Of a stretch of 64,000 nucleotides of DNA, positions 44,201-52,619 are shown one piece after another. The first letter of the stretch is position 1. Each line of letters starts with the position of its first letter. The notes beneath the pieces were generated by a model. The model saw nothing but the letters and a program-made list of their open reading frames with translations. It was not told where the DNA came from and ran no database searches. Source of the stretch: Candidatus Saccharimonadota bacterium. GTDB taxonomy: Bacteria > Patescibacteriota > Saccharimonadia > Saccharimonadales > Saccharimonadaceae. The translations under genes and the position numbers were made by a program. The stretch covers positions 43,412-107,411 of the forward strand of contig JAFWMT010000004.1 in assembly GCA_017545525.1 (NCBI GenBank). Direction: 5' to 3'.

Positions 44201-44992
44201 CTTGATAATTTCCTCGGCCGGAATGACATGTAAATCATAATCCTTCAATGTCATTCTTTTCGTATCAGACAAATTCGATGCTGTACCAACGCAAAGCAAT
44301 ACTTCGTGCGCATCTTGATCTTCCTTTTTTAGATAGTGAGCATCACAAGTCACGACTAGCGGCAATCCTAATTCTTTGGCATGACCCATCAACCAATCGT
44401 TAACTTTTTTCTGCTCCGCGGAATGCGTCGAAGAATCCGGGTGACCGTGGTCCTGCATCTCGAGATAAAAACGGTCTTTAAATACATTACGATACCATTC
44501 AATTAGCTCCCGCGTTCTTTCTTCATCATCTGCCCGAATCGCTTCACTAATTTCTGAGCCCATACAGCCCGAGAGGCAAATTATTCCCTCGTTGTATTTT
44601 TTTAATTCATCATGGTCCGTGCGTGGTTTATAATATTTCCCCTCAATTTCCGCATTCGACATGATCCGGCAAAGATTCTCGAACCCCTTGTTATTCATTG
44701 CGAGCAAAGTAATATGGAAACGTTGTTTATCGTGAGCCGGGTCGCGATCGGTCATTTTGCGTGCTGCAACATAAGCTTCTAGGCCCAAAATCGGTTTAAT
44801 TCCCACATCATTACACTCTTTATACAACTCAACTAATCCCGACATTGTGCCATGATCAGTCACCGCTACCGCTTCCATCCCATCCTCTTTGACAAATTTA
44901 ACCAACTCCGGAATTTTCGTCAGTCCGTCCAAAAGCGAATAGTGTGTATGATTGTGCAGGTGCACAAAATCCCTCGGCTTCAACTCCGTCAT
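41246..44992 (-). CDS. dnaE: DNA polymerase III alpha subunit
   Basis: 1248 residues, replicative polymerase. The N-terminal PHP domain begins HLHNHTHYSLLDG and has VTDHGTMSG. The polymerase core has YGPGRGSAAGS and the catalytic-site motif PDIDTD at about 434 (PDxDxD). Late helix-hairpin-helix and OB-fold regions (from about 1014: MTIGGIITAVRTILTKKGDK) follow. TATAAT lies exactly 6 bases before the ATG with no Shine-Dalgarno, so this key gene is probably leaderless. Confidence 0.95.
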   Translation of the reverse strand: MTELKPRDFVHLHNHTHYSLLDGLTKIPELVKFVKEDGMEAVAVTDHGTMSGLVELYKECNDVGIKPILGLEAYVAARKMTDRDPAHDKQRFHITLLAMNNKGFENLCRIMSNAEIEGKYYKPRTDHDELKKYNEGIICLSGCMGSEISEAIRADDEERTRELIEWYRNVFKDRFYLEMQDHGHPDSSTHSAEQKKVNDWLMGHAKELGLPLVVTCDAHYLKKEDQDAHEVLLCVGTASNLSDTKRMTLKDYDLHVIPAEEIIKHWEKTCPEAVLNTRKIADRCNVDLQLGRILIPKFPVPDGEDEKTFLDKLVFQGLVYRYGGKKLDETVDMSVEECRKIIEKVDKDRDETHKILPRIDYELSVVDKMGYNGYFLIVQDFINWGKSQRIVYGPGRGSAAGSILAYALRITELDPLKYDLLFERFLNPDRISMPDIDTDIQDTRRDEVIQYCSEKYGFERVSNIVTFGKMMAKNAVRDVARVMEVPYAEADRLAKMVPDPVQGHHVKLANAIKEVPELKQEYETNPTSKEVIDFASRLEGTIRNHGVHACGVIIAPDDLVKFLPLEVSAKGPIAAQFPMGQIEELGLLKMDFLGLSNLSVINNALRMVRKVYHDDIDMYSVPLDDPKTYELLQRAETTGVFQLESAGMKRYLRDLKASSFEDIIAMVALYRPGPMQFIDSFIRRKHGQEPITYLHPGLENALKSTYGIMIYQEQFMQISKEWCGFTGGQADTLRKAVGKKKIDLMKKVKPEFIKGAVEIGGATEEIAETFWSQLLDFANYCFNKSHAACYALIAYWTAYLKAHYPDAFMAALMTADMRWTDRLAIEMAECKKMGLKVLGPDINQSYGDFGIVKGENTIRFGLSGIKHMGKALVEEIVIPERDKNGPFKSVCDFAKRVDSTKFNKKSWEAAIKTGAFDRFGASRSDLLFNLEAIQAYGSKIQKDVGSGQTDLFGMMGEAGEVPEVEIKPAPTQYPDKELLLWERDLMGLYLSAHPLDKYDVYFEEQTHPMNLITAENHNKAMTIGGIITAVRTILTKKGDKMAFVKIENKTDEAEFIVFPSVFAEYGGKLEIDNVVKVNGRVNTTDKDGNATSDVKLLAETIEVISDEMLNSYQSTGMKLASPALISSTPKRERGKISAEKVYGNNRENGANGARNNAPKTDTPTVLKEPPKDHRKERLYLLVENPEDTELLTAIRKIADLNLGMQEVVLVLKEGEEKRPLRMPFKVEVSEELLGNLRGLLGEEKVKVC

Positions 44993-45020
44993 ACTAAAAT
45001 TATATCATAAAGGGAGAAAA

Positions 45021-45260
45021 TTATTTTTTCTCGCTTTTCTTTTCCTCAGTTTTCTTTTCAGTTTTTTCCGCTTTCGCGATTTTTTCTACTTTTTCTGCCT
45101 TTTCCTTGCAACATCCGCATTCGCCACAATCACATTCTTCCGCTTCTTCTTTTTCTTCTGCTTTCGCCGATACGAATCTACCTGCAATTGCGCCCGCCGC
45201 TGCTCCGAGCAAAGCTCCTAAAAAGAACTTCCCTGCTCCGCTTTTATTTTTTTCCGCCAT
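45021..45260 (-). CDS. Small membrane protein with Cys cluster (YtxH-like N-terminus)
   Basis: 79 residues. N-terminal glycine-zipper helix GKFFLGALLGAAAGAIAGRF as in YtxH-type proteins, then Glu-rich sequence, a cluster ECDCGECGCCKEK with five Cys, and a Lys/Glu repeat tail. GAGG Shine-Dalgarno. Its first 17 bases overlap the upstream 45244 gene. The Cys cluster could bind metal, but this is inference. Confidence 0.65.
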   Translation of the reverse strand: MAEKNKSGAGKFFLGALLGAAAGAIAGRFVSAKAEEKEEAEECDCGECGCCKEKAEKVEKIAKAEKTEKKTEEKKSEKK

Positions 45261-45537
45261 CTTTTTCCTCCTTTTTCTCCTCTTTAATTTTTTCCTTTAA
45301 TTTTGGATTAATGTATTTATCCACGAACATCTCCACCGTACCACCAATCGAAGTCATTCCCTTTACATTCGAAACGATTCCGTTGGTATTTTTTGCAATA
45401 TCTTTCCCCTCAACCACAACTTCTTTTACTTCCTTACTTAGACCAATTAGTTTTACTACCAAGATAATTCCAACTAATAGGAAAATAAACAGTGTGATAC
45501 TAAGTATCGCTACTAAAATCCATTCTGCTACATTCAT
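45244..45537 (-). CDS. Small membrane protein, DUF948-like
   Basis: 97 residues. N-terminal membrane helix (about 6-30), an amphipathic stretch KEVKEVVVEGKDIAKNTNGI and a Lys/Glu-rich tail. Such proteins often pair with YtxH-like partners, which is what is found here. AAGGAG lies 6 bases before the ATG. Probably a two-gene operon. Function unknown. Confidence 0.6.
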   Translation of the reverse strand: MNVAEWILVAILSITLFIFLLVGIILVVKLIGLSKEVKEVVVEGKDIAKNTNGIVSNVKGMTSIGGTVEMFVDKYINPKLKEKIKEEKKEEKDGGKK

Positions 45538-45570
45538 ATTTTTACTCCTTTGCTTTTATTTTATCATATA

Positions 45571-46434
45571 TTAATGTTCGCTCACGAATTTTCTCACGTC
45601 GTCCGCATAATCTGTTTCCGACAACACATATTCAAGATGTGCGAGGAAATAATTTTTCGGATCACCCGTCGTGATCCATTTTCCCTTACTCTTCGCGACA
45701 ATCACATCACCAATTTCTGCCAATTTCGTAATTGCATCTACTGTCCATAATTCTCCGTCTAAACCAGTATTAGATGGGATTAAGAAGTCAAAAACTTCCG
45801 GCGTTAACAAATATCGACCGTAGCTAGTTAAATTACTCGGCGATAAATCTGGCGTTTTCGGTTTTTCAACAATGTGCGACAATGTGCCATTTTCTTTTAG
45901 GGCAATCATCCCATATTTATTCCAAACTTCTTCCGGCATCTCTCGGGAAGCAATAATTGCTTTCGCTTCCGGATTTTCAGCATAATACTTAATCAAAGTC
46001 TTCACATCGCCTTCGCCCAAAATTAAATCGTCACTATACAAAACGACAAATGCTTTCTCATCTTTTACAAACTCTTTCGCTGAAACAATCGGCGAGCCAT
46101 TTCCATAAGGTAAGGAAGGATCCTGCTCAATTACTGTAATTTTCGGGAAATTTAGTACTTTTTCTACCGGCTCAAATCTCTCTGACTTTCCCTGTTTATC
46201 TAATAATTTTTTTACATTTTCTGCTGGATTATGGAAATAATCCTCGTATATTTCTTTCGACTTCGAATTTGGCGTCGCTACAATAATAATTTCATCAATT
46301 CCTGCTTCGACACACTCCTCAACGCAAAGTTGCATCACTGGTTTTGCCCCGATTGGAATCATTGCTTTAGGTATAGTTTTAGTAATAGGTAGATAGCGGC
46401 TCGCAAACCCCGCATCCGTAATTATCGCTTTCAT
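45571..46434 (-). CDS. galU: UTP-glucose-1-phosphate uridylyltransferase
   Basis: 287 residues. Makes UDP-glucose for glycans or glycolipids. Nucleotidyltransferase signature AIITDAGFASRYLPITKTIPKAMIPIGAKPV, although the usual AAGxGTR is DAGFASR. Substrate motifs follow: EQDPSLPYGNGSPI and VLYSDDLILG (metal Asp). An AGGAGG Shine-Dalgarno precedes the ATG. It could feed the glycosyltransferase at 30557. Confidence 0.88.
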   Translation of the reverse strand: MKAIITDAGFASRYLPITKTIPKAMIPIGAKPVMQLCVEECVEAGIDEIIIVATPNSKSKEIYEDYFHNPAENVKKLLDKQGKSERFEPVEKVLNFPKITVIEQDPSLPYGNGSPIVSAKEFVKDEKAFVVLYSDDLILGEGDVKTLIKYYAENPEAKAIIASREMPEEVWNKYGMIALKENGTLSHIVEKPKTPDLSPSNLTSYGRYLLTPEVFDFLIPSNTGLDGELWTVDAITKLAEIGDVIVAKSKGKWITTGDPKNYFLAHLEYVLSETDYADDVRKFVSEH

Positions 46435-46481
46435 AAGCCTCCTTAAAACCTAATTATACCATAACAAGAGAAAAAACACTC

Positions 46482-47084
46482 TTATTTTTTCTTGGTTTTG
46501 TTCTTTTTATAAGACTGTTTTCTCGCGATTTTATCTTCAATATTTTGTGAACGATTATGTACGCCATAGATTAGGCTTGTTGTTCCGACGATAAGCATAT
46601 AAGCTCCGAAGAACCGAATGAAGGTCATAATTTCAAATTCACCTGCATTCATAATCACGACGCCAATTACACACCCAGCTACCCCAGCTAGAACGCGGAT
46701 AAAGCGGTCGGTTGGGTCGACTGTCGATAGGAACCCATGGAAGATATCGATAATCCCGGAAATGATGGTATAAATCGAAAGAATTACTACACTTGTTGTT
46801 AGGTCGTTCTTCGTAAAGAATAGTAGCAGTAATGCCGCTATGACATCGATTACGGCATCAATTACTGCATTAATCCAGCCATGCTTTTTAGTCGAGCTAT
46901 AGAGCGCGCCAACAGCGTCAACAATCCCCATAAATAGCAGCAATACGCTAACAATTGCGATCACATTCCCAATTTCTGATGCTCTCAAGAATAATGCAAA
47001 GCATCCGAACGCAATTCCGAGCGCCCCACGGATAATAAACACTAACCAGTGTTTATCTATATATCTTCGATTTATTTTTGCCAT
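46482..47084 (-). CDS. DUF308/HdeD-like membrane protein
   Basis: 200 residues with six predicted membrane helices arranged in the repeat pattern of DUF308 (HdeD) proteins. AAGGA lies 5 bases before ATG 47084, so the ATGs further upstream in frame were rejected. The C-terminus is basic (KQSYKKNKTKKK). Function in bacteria is not settled; in E. coli HdeD is linked to acid stress. Confidence 0.75.
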   Translation of the reverse strand: MAKINRRYIDKHWLVFIIRGALGIAFGCFALFLRASEIGNVIAIVSVLLLFMGIVDAVGALYSSTKKHGWINAVIDAVIDVIAALLLLFFTKNDLTTSVVILSIYTIISGIIDIFHGFLSTVDPTDRFIRVLAGVAGCVIGVVIMNAGEFEIMTFIRFFGAYMLIVGTTSLIYGVHNRSQNIEDKIARKQSYKKNKTKKK

Positions 47085-47174
47085 AAAAATTCCTTTATTA
47101 CTTATGTTTATCATAGCACTTATTGACAAAAAACGCAAAAAAGTATATCCGGAATAGCGCTTTATTGCAACCAA

Positions 47175-47381
47175 TTAATCATTATTTGGTTCAATTATAC
47201 GATGGCTTCGAAGTTCTGCAAATTTTGCTGTTCTTCGAATTGCTTGAGCGTGCCCAGATAACGCGGCGTATGGAGCAAATTGTGCCGCTCGCATCTCCCT
47301 AGACATTCGCGGATGATTCTTTGGCTCATAATGCGGATGCTTAATAATGCTTTCATATTTATTTAGTTCGTCATTCTTCAT
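47175..47381 (-). CDS. YolD-like small protein paired with the Y-family polymerase
   Basis: 68 residues. Motif RMSREMRAAQFAPYAALSGHA resembles the small YolD-like proteins that accompany UvrX-type polymerases in Firmicutes. It overlaps the polymerase gene by an ATGA, so the two are translationally coupled. The biochemical role is unknown. Confidence 0.72.
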   Translation of the reverse strand: MKNDELNKYESIIKHPHYEPKNHPRMSREMRAAQFAPYAALSGHAQAIRRTAKFAELRSHRIIEPNND

Positions 47382-48733
47382 CTTCTATGTCCTCCGATTT
47401 GTGCATTTCGCTCTCTGCCAGTCGCTCCTTCCTCAAAGTTTATCCCCTTTAAAATTGCATTTTTCCCGTATCTTCTTTTTATCGCTAGAATTGCCTCCTC
47501 GGCTCGTCTCTCTTTTCCCCGCTCATTTTCAGTTTCGTCATCATTAAATAGTTCTAGCTGTCTCAATTTTTTTCCTAAATCTTTTTCCAGTATTACGTGA
47601 TTTACATCTATTGTGATTCTTCTAATTTTCAATGAATTGTCTACTTTTTCATCAAATATTTTTCCTACTGCTTCCGATATTGAACGCGAAGACGAAGTAA
47701 AACGTTTAAGATTATAAGTCCCATGTGCATGTTTTGGCACTTTTCTTCCATAAAAATCCGTCATAGCTTCACCTTTAAACCCAGCCATACTCACTTTATC
47801 GTATCCAACAGTCAAAACTACTTGGTCTGTTACCATTCTTTTAGATAAAAGCCCAAGACTTACTTCTTCCGCCATCTCCATCGCTACTATTCGAGCTCTA
47901 TCGAAACTATACGGCTCTTTTAAGACTTGCCCAGAAGAAAAAGAATTTGTACTCGGTCGATAAGCCCGGATTTCAGCAATTTCGCAAGGCTCCCATCCCC
48001 AAGCATGGTCTATTAGTAGTTCTGCATTTATGCCGAACATTTTATATAAGTAATCCTCATCATATTCCGAGCAGAGTGCTATATCCCCCATTGTATAAAG
48101 CCCTGCCGATTCTAATTTTCGTGCATACCCTTTACCTACGCGCCAAAAATCTGTCAGTGGTCGATGGTTCCATAGTAATTCCCGATAACTTCTTTCATTC
48201 AGCTCTGCAATTCTAGCGCCGTTTGAATCTGGCTCTGCTTTTTTTGCTAGAATATCCATCGCTACCTTTGCAAGATAAAGGTTCGAGCCAATCCCGGCCG
48301 TTGCCGTAATACCAGTTTCCTTATAGACTTCATTTATAATCTTTTGTGCCAGTTCTCGCGCTGATAATTCGTAGGTTTTTAAATACGGCGTTGCATTGAT
48401 AAAGACCTCATCAATTGAATAAACATGCATATCTTCTTCTGCAATGAATTTAAGATATATATTATATATTCGTGTACTATAGCTAATATAAAAAACCATC
48501 CTTGGTGGCGCAATAATAAAATCTCGCGCCTGACGTTTCACTTCATACAATCTTGCCCGCCCGGGGATTCCTAGAGCTTTTAAAGCTGGTGAAACAGCTA
48601 GACAAATTGTTTTATCTGTTCTCGACTCGTCTGCTACTACTAATTTCGCCTTTAGCGGGTCTAGCCCTCGTTCCACGCATTCTACCGAAGCGTAAAAAGA
48701 CTTAAGATCAATCGCAATATAACTCTTCCCCAT
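47378..48733 (-). CDS. Y-family DNA polymerase (UmuC/UvrX type)
   Basis: 451 residues. Translesion polymerase. Catalytic residues in YIAIDLKSFYASVE and YSIDEVF; GIGSNLYLAKVAMD and a helix-hairpin-helix region follow. The C-terminal little-finger domain is present. TATAAT lies exactly 6 bases before the ATG with no Shine-Dalgarno. No LexA-type operator was recognised, so SOS control cannot be claimed. Confidence 0.92.
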   Translation of the reverse strand: MGKSYIAIDLKSFYASVECVERGLDPLKAKLVVADESRTDKTICLAVSPALKALGIPGRARLYEVKRQARDFIIAPPRMVFYISYSTRIYNIYLKFIAEEDMHVYSIDEVFINATPYLKTYELSARELAQKIINEVYKETGITATAGIGSNLYLAKVAMDILAKKAEPDSNGARIAELNERSYRELLWNHRPLTDFWRVGKGYARKLESAGLYTMGDIALCSEYDEDYLYKMFGINAELLIDHAWGWEPCEIAEIRAYRPSTNSFSSGQVLKEPYSFDRARIVAMEMAEEVSLGLLSKRMVTDQVVLTVGYDKVSMAGFKGEAMTDFYGRKVPKHAHGTYNLKRFTSSSRSISEAVGKIFDEKVDNSLKIRRITIDVNHVILEKDLGKKLRQLELFNDDETENERGKERRAEEAILAIKRRYGKNAILKGINFEEGATGRERNAQIGGHRR

Positions 48734-48764
48734 TTTTCAATTATACCGCAATAATCTACGCTAT

Positions 48765-49787
48765 CTACACATGCCGCACTTTTTTGCGAGCGGTTTCCAC
48801 CATCTTCGTCAGTTGATACTTAGCTGGTTTTAAAATCAAATCATGCGCTGGCGTGTATTTAAGTTCAGTACAGCCAAACGACCGTTTAAATTCCGAAACT
48901 CCGTAAAACCGATGCGATTTCTCATCCGGCTCCACAATCCCCCATAGATTATACCGAATGCATCCGCGCTTTCTTGCTTCTTTCATGGCTTCAATATGTA
49001 AAAGCGGCGCAGCTGAATATTTTGTTCCTAATTCCGAAGAAACTCCATAATGATAACTCGCTTCCGGACCATAGAAAATCATGAAATTTTGCGCCAAAAC
49101 TTTCCCGTCTTTTTTTGCAGTATAAATCAACACCTCGTTCCCTTCACGAAAGGCCTCAAACTGTTTGCTTAGGAAATCATTAGAAAAAGCCACATATTTC
49201 TGTCTTTCTGCGTGCAGTTTCTCCAATTTACAGAATTCCTCAATCGCTTCATCACTCGTTTCGGCCGTAATTTCAATCTCATTTTTTAGAGCTTTTCGCA
49301 TTTTCCGGCGGAATCCCTGCGACGCTCCTGCCAAAATTTCTTCCTCCGATTTGGAAAGATCTAAAATCCCCGCATATTCTACCGACAGATACATCGGCGC
49401 CTTTTTTAGCCCTAATTTCGTCATTAATGTCAAAGATTTATCCGATAATTCCAACTGCGGTCTTACTCTTACAAATACACAACCTGCTGCAATCCCCTGC
49501 TTTTTGATATCTTCAAATACCTCTTTTACTAATTTCTTATCTTCCCAGTCCAAAATCGGTCCACCTGCAATCGCCATGTAAGTCCCTCGTTTTGCTGTTT
49601 CTACTACCCCCGCATACGCTCCTACGATTTTCTCACCTTCATAAACTAAACGTCTTACGATTTTTTTCCCTCGAGAAAGGTGAAATTCGTAAAAATCCCA
49701 TGACTGCAAAAAATTCGCTTCCACATGAGACGTGATAAATTCATCCCAAACACTTCTTTCGCTAGCATCCGAAATGATCAAGCTCAT
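48765..49787 (-). CDS. FemAB-family peptidyltransferase (second copy)
   Basis: 340 residues. Two GNAT-like domains of the FemABX family: ANFLQSWDFYEFH, GGPILDWEDKK, then FRRKMRKALK and YHYGVSSELG, with end WGIVEPDEKSHRFYGVSEFKRSFG. These enzymes add amino acids from tRNA to the stem peptide of peptidoglycan precursors. It overlaps the neighbouring FemAB gene by 4 bases. GGAGG precedes the ATG. Together they suggest a two-residue cross-bridge, which is inference. Confidence 0.9.
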   Translation of the reverse strand: MSLIISDASERSVWDEFITSHVEANFLQSWDFYEFHLSRGKKIVRRLVYEGEKIVGAYAGVVETAKRGTYMAIAGGPILDWEDKKLVKEVFEDIKKQGIAAGCVFVRVRPQLELSDKSLTLMTKLGLKKAPMYLSVEYAGILDLSKSEEEILAGASQGFRRKMRKALKNEIEITAETSDEAIEEFCKLEKLHAERQKYVAFSNDFLSKQFEAFREGNEVLIYTAKKDGKVLAQNFMIFYGPEASYHYGVSSELGTKYSAAPLLHIEAMKEARKRGCIRYNLWGIVEPDEKSHRFYGVSEFKRSFGCTELKYTPAHDLILKPAKYQLTKMVETARKKVRHV

Positions 49788-50794
49788 AAATGCCTCCTCT
49801 TTTTTCGCACCTTTTCTACGATTAAGTCTTTCAAATATCCTGCTCGCGAAATCACTAAATCATGCGCTGGTACATATTCCACGATTTCGCCTCCAAAGCC
49901 GGTCTTGAAGGTTGTCACGCCAGCATATCTATGTTCTGGTTGTCCTGCCGGAGCGATTCCCCAAAGATTAAATCTTTCGCATCCTTCTGCCTTCAAGTCT
50001 TTCATTGCCTGCCAAAGGAGCGCATACGCTCCAGGCAATTTACGATTTAGTATGGTCGAGGCCGCCTCATAATAATCCCCCTCTCTTTTATCTTTAATAA
50101 TTAACCCATAGGCAATCTTCTCGCCTTCAGCAGTTTCCGCTACATATATTTCCGAATCTAGGGCCTCCCTTTCTGCGAGTAAAGTCTTTAAATCAGGTGG
50201 TACAAAATTCTGTCTTTTTGCCGTCTCTGTCTGGACTTTATGAAATTCACGGAAAATTTCTTCCGAATTATCTTTTCGGACTTTAACTCCAAGTTTTTCT
50301 GCCCTTCTTACTTCGTATCGCGTTTGCCTACGCATATTTGCTAGCAATTTTTCCTCAGTTTCCTTCAAATTAATTATCACTGTATGCTCCGCCGCAAGAT
50401 GCATTGGCGATTTTTTTAACCCAATTCCCTCTAATAACCTCAAATTCTCTGCTGTTGCTGGTAGCTGCGGTCGCATTCTTACAAACACACATTTTTCCGC
50501 GCTTGCAATCTCTCTAATCTGGTCAATCGCTTCTCGGACCACTTTTTTATCATTCCAATTAATTAAAGGCCCACACGGAATCTCAAGATATCTTCCTCTC
50601 TTTGCATCGCGCACCACCATCAAAGCATGCCCAGTCTCCCCGAATTTTTGAACAATTACTTTCGCCCCTAATATTTCATTCATTTTAGCATAGGCTGGAG
50701 ACTGCAAAAAAATTGCTTCCGGGAATTTTTTCACAATTCCGTCCCACTCTTTGGATGTAAAATTTACACCTTTTTTGTCTTCTTCTCCGCTCAT
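49784..50794 (-). CDS. FemAB-family peptidyltransferase (first copy)
   Basis: 336 residues. Same family and layout as its neighbour: AIFLQSPAYAKMNE, GPLINWNDKKVV, RRQTRYEVRRAEK, then WGIAPAGQPEHRYAGVTTFKTGFGG. GAGGGAG precedes the ATG. The start shares a base with the stop of the DegT-like gene, so the three are one operon. The two FemAB proteins are related but distinct, as expected for successive additions to the same bridge. Confidence 0.9.
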   Translation of the reverse strand: MSGEEDKKGVNFTSKEWDGIVKKFPEAIFLQSPAYAKMNEILGAKVIVQKFGETGHALMVVRDAKRGRYLEIPCGPLINWNDKKVVREAIDQIREIASAEKCVFVRMRPQLPATAENLRLLEGIGLKKSPMHLAAEHTVIINLKETEEKLLANMRRQTRYEVRRAEKLGVKVRKDNSEEIFREFHKVQTETAKRQNFVPPDLKTLLAEREALDSEIYVAETAEGEKIAYGLIIKDKREGDYYEAASTILNRKLPGAYALLWQAMKDLKAEGCERFNLWGIAPAGQPEHRYAGVTTFKTGFGGEIVEYVPAHDLVISRAGYLKDLIVEKVRKKRRHL

Positions 50795-51906
50795 TATTCT
50801 CCCTCCTTTATTAAATAATCTTGAACGATTTTACGAGCTGGTTCTAAAATTCGTCTTGTATAATAATTCGGAAAATTAATTATATGTTCCGAGATAAATA
50901 CCGCATTTGGACATTCTTTCTCTGGAAAATGTACTTTTTTGTAATATCGTTCTGGCGAAACCGGCTTTTCATACCAAAAACCTCCGAAATAATACCCTTT
51001 TTCGGCTAATTTTTTCAAGACTAAATCTCGTTCTTTTACTAAATAAAATTCCCTTAGCGGTACCTCTCCTGATCGTTTCAAGCTTTTAATTTGACGTAAA
51101 GCCAACCTTGCTTCAAATTTGCTAATTTTCCTTTCACAATCTAATTTATTATCAGCCGATCTTTCAACCCAGTGGATTTTTATTAAGATTTTCATCAAAA
51201 CTCCGCCAAGGTGAATGTGAGATAACGCTCGACATGCCGCTCCGAACGTCGGATAAAATCTTGCCCGTAAATGATCAGATAATTTCGGAGCTTTACTAGG
51301 CGCTTCGATCTCGTTTAAACAGGGGTGACGCAAAATTACTGCTCCGCCTGAGATGGTGTCGATAGACTTCTCTTTTCCGAAAGAAAGCGCCGTCGCTACA
51401 CCTACCGTGCCGACTTCTCTTCCATCTGGGTATCTAACTCCTGTCGCATGGGCTAAATCTTCAATTATTACCAAATCATTTTCTTTAGCGAATTTCTCTA
51501 TTGCCTCAATATCTACCGGATTGCCAAATGTATTCTGAATGATAATCCCACGCGGCTTTTCCTCACTCATTTTTAGAACTTTTTCAAGCGTCTCAATTGA
51601 GAAGTTCAAATCTTTCCTCGTAATGTCCGCGAACACCGGTACAAGCCCAACCTCTTTGACCGCCTCATATACCGCAAAACAAGTAAACCCATTCACAATA
51701 ATTCTATCGCCCTCTTTAAAATATGCCTTTAAGGCTAACGCTAGCGCCGATCGTCCATTTTTGGTTAAAATCGCCTTCCCGTCATACTTCCGCTCCAAAA
51801 ACTTCGCCAAATCTGTTCGGTCCTCATCCCTACCAAGCGAAAAAAGTTGTGCCCTTCTGTCTTCCGCATCGTAATTTGCCGCTAAACCAAGAAAATATCT
51901 TTTCAC
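50794..51906 (-). CDS. DegT/DnrJ/EryC1/StrS-family PLP enzyme
   Basis: 370 residues. Aminotransferase fold: KNGRSALALALKAYFKEGD near the cofactor loop, IIEDLAHATGVRYP (Asp for the pyridine nitrogen), SFGKEKSIDTISGG with the Schiff-base Lys. The family usually aminates keto sugars. In this cell-wall operon a surface sugar or an amino acid for the bridge is plausible. AAGGTG precedes the ATG. Confidence 0.82.
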   Translation of the reverse strand: MKRYFLGLAANYDAEDRRAQLFSLGRDEDRTDLAKFLERKYDGKAILTKNGRSALALALKAYFKEGDRIIVNGFTCFAVYEAVKEVGLVPVFADITRKDLNFSIETLEKVLKMSEEKPRGIIIQNTFGNPVDIEAIEKFAKENDLVIIEDLAHATGVRYPDGREVGTVGVATALSFGKEKSIDTISGGAVILRHPCLNEIEAPSKAPKLSDHLRARFYPTFGAACRALSHIHLGGVLMKILIKIHWVERSADNKLDCERKISKFEARLALRQIKSLKRSGEVPLREFYLVKERDLVLKKLAEKGYYFGGFWYEKPVSPERYYKKVHFPEKECPNAVFISEHIINFPNYYTRRILEPARKIVQDYLIKEGE

Positions 51907-51919
51907 CTTAAAGCCTCAC

Positions 51920-52600
51920 TCATTTTTTCATTTTCCCCACTAGCGTCGTTAACGCTCTCGCCAAACCTTCCGGATCGGAAATATACGGCGCATGCGTCCA
52001 ATTCGCATAGAATTTTAATTCTGCATTTGGTAATTTCTCATACATTAAAGTAGCTTGTCTCGGCGGGGTCGTAGTATCTTTCTTTCCCCAAAGAATAAAC
52101 GTTTTCGTCGTTACTTTAGAGAAATCCAATTCCTTGTCTGAATTAAGCATATTTGCCAGTGTCACTTTCATATTTTCTGGTGCTCTTGAATAATCGGTCG
52201 AGCCAGTGATTTTATGGAATGCCTTATCAAGAATTGGCACCTTTTTTAGCGGTTTGCCAATTTTTGCCATCTTCTCAATAAATTTTTTCTTCGCCGACGG
52301 TTCATAAATTCCCGCCGCATCAAGTAAAATCAAATATTTCAATTTTTCCGGCTTTTTTGCGCATAAATTCAGCAGAATTCTTCCCCCGTTCGAATGTCCC
52401 AATGCAATCGCTCCATCCGGAATTTCCTTATCTGCCCATTTCACATAATCTTCAATGGTAAATTCTTTTTCCGACTGCTCCGTTAAGCCCGGCACATGTA
52501 ACATTTTTACGCTTAATCCGTTTTCTCTTAACATTGCCAAAGTGTTTTTCCAAGGTTCTACCGTATATGTCCATCCATGTATAATGTATAAATCCGCCAC
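51920..52600 (-). CDS. Alpha/beta hydrolase
   Basis: 226 residues with a GTG start (GGAGG nine bases before). Triad: nucleophile in GHSNGG, Asp in WGKKDTTTPP, His in WTHAPYISDP. It begins LYIIHGWTYTVEPWKN, similar to small hydrolases. Substrate unknown. Its place between the Mur ligase and DegT genes suggests cell-wall work, such as trimming peptide or ester groups. Confidence 0.8.
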   Translation of the reverse strand: MADLYIIHGWTYTVEPWKNTLAMLRENGLSVKMLHVPGLTEQSEKEFTIEDYVKWADKEIPDGAIALGHSNGGRILLNLCAKKPEKLKYLILLDAAGIYEPSAKKKFIEKMAKIGKPLKKVPILDKAFHKITGSTDYSRAPENMKVTLANMLNSDKELDFSKVTTKTFILWGKKDTTTPPRQATLMYEKLPNAELKFYANWTHAPYISDPEGLARALTTLVGKMKK

Positions 52601-52619
52601 CTTTAAAAACCTCCTTTCA

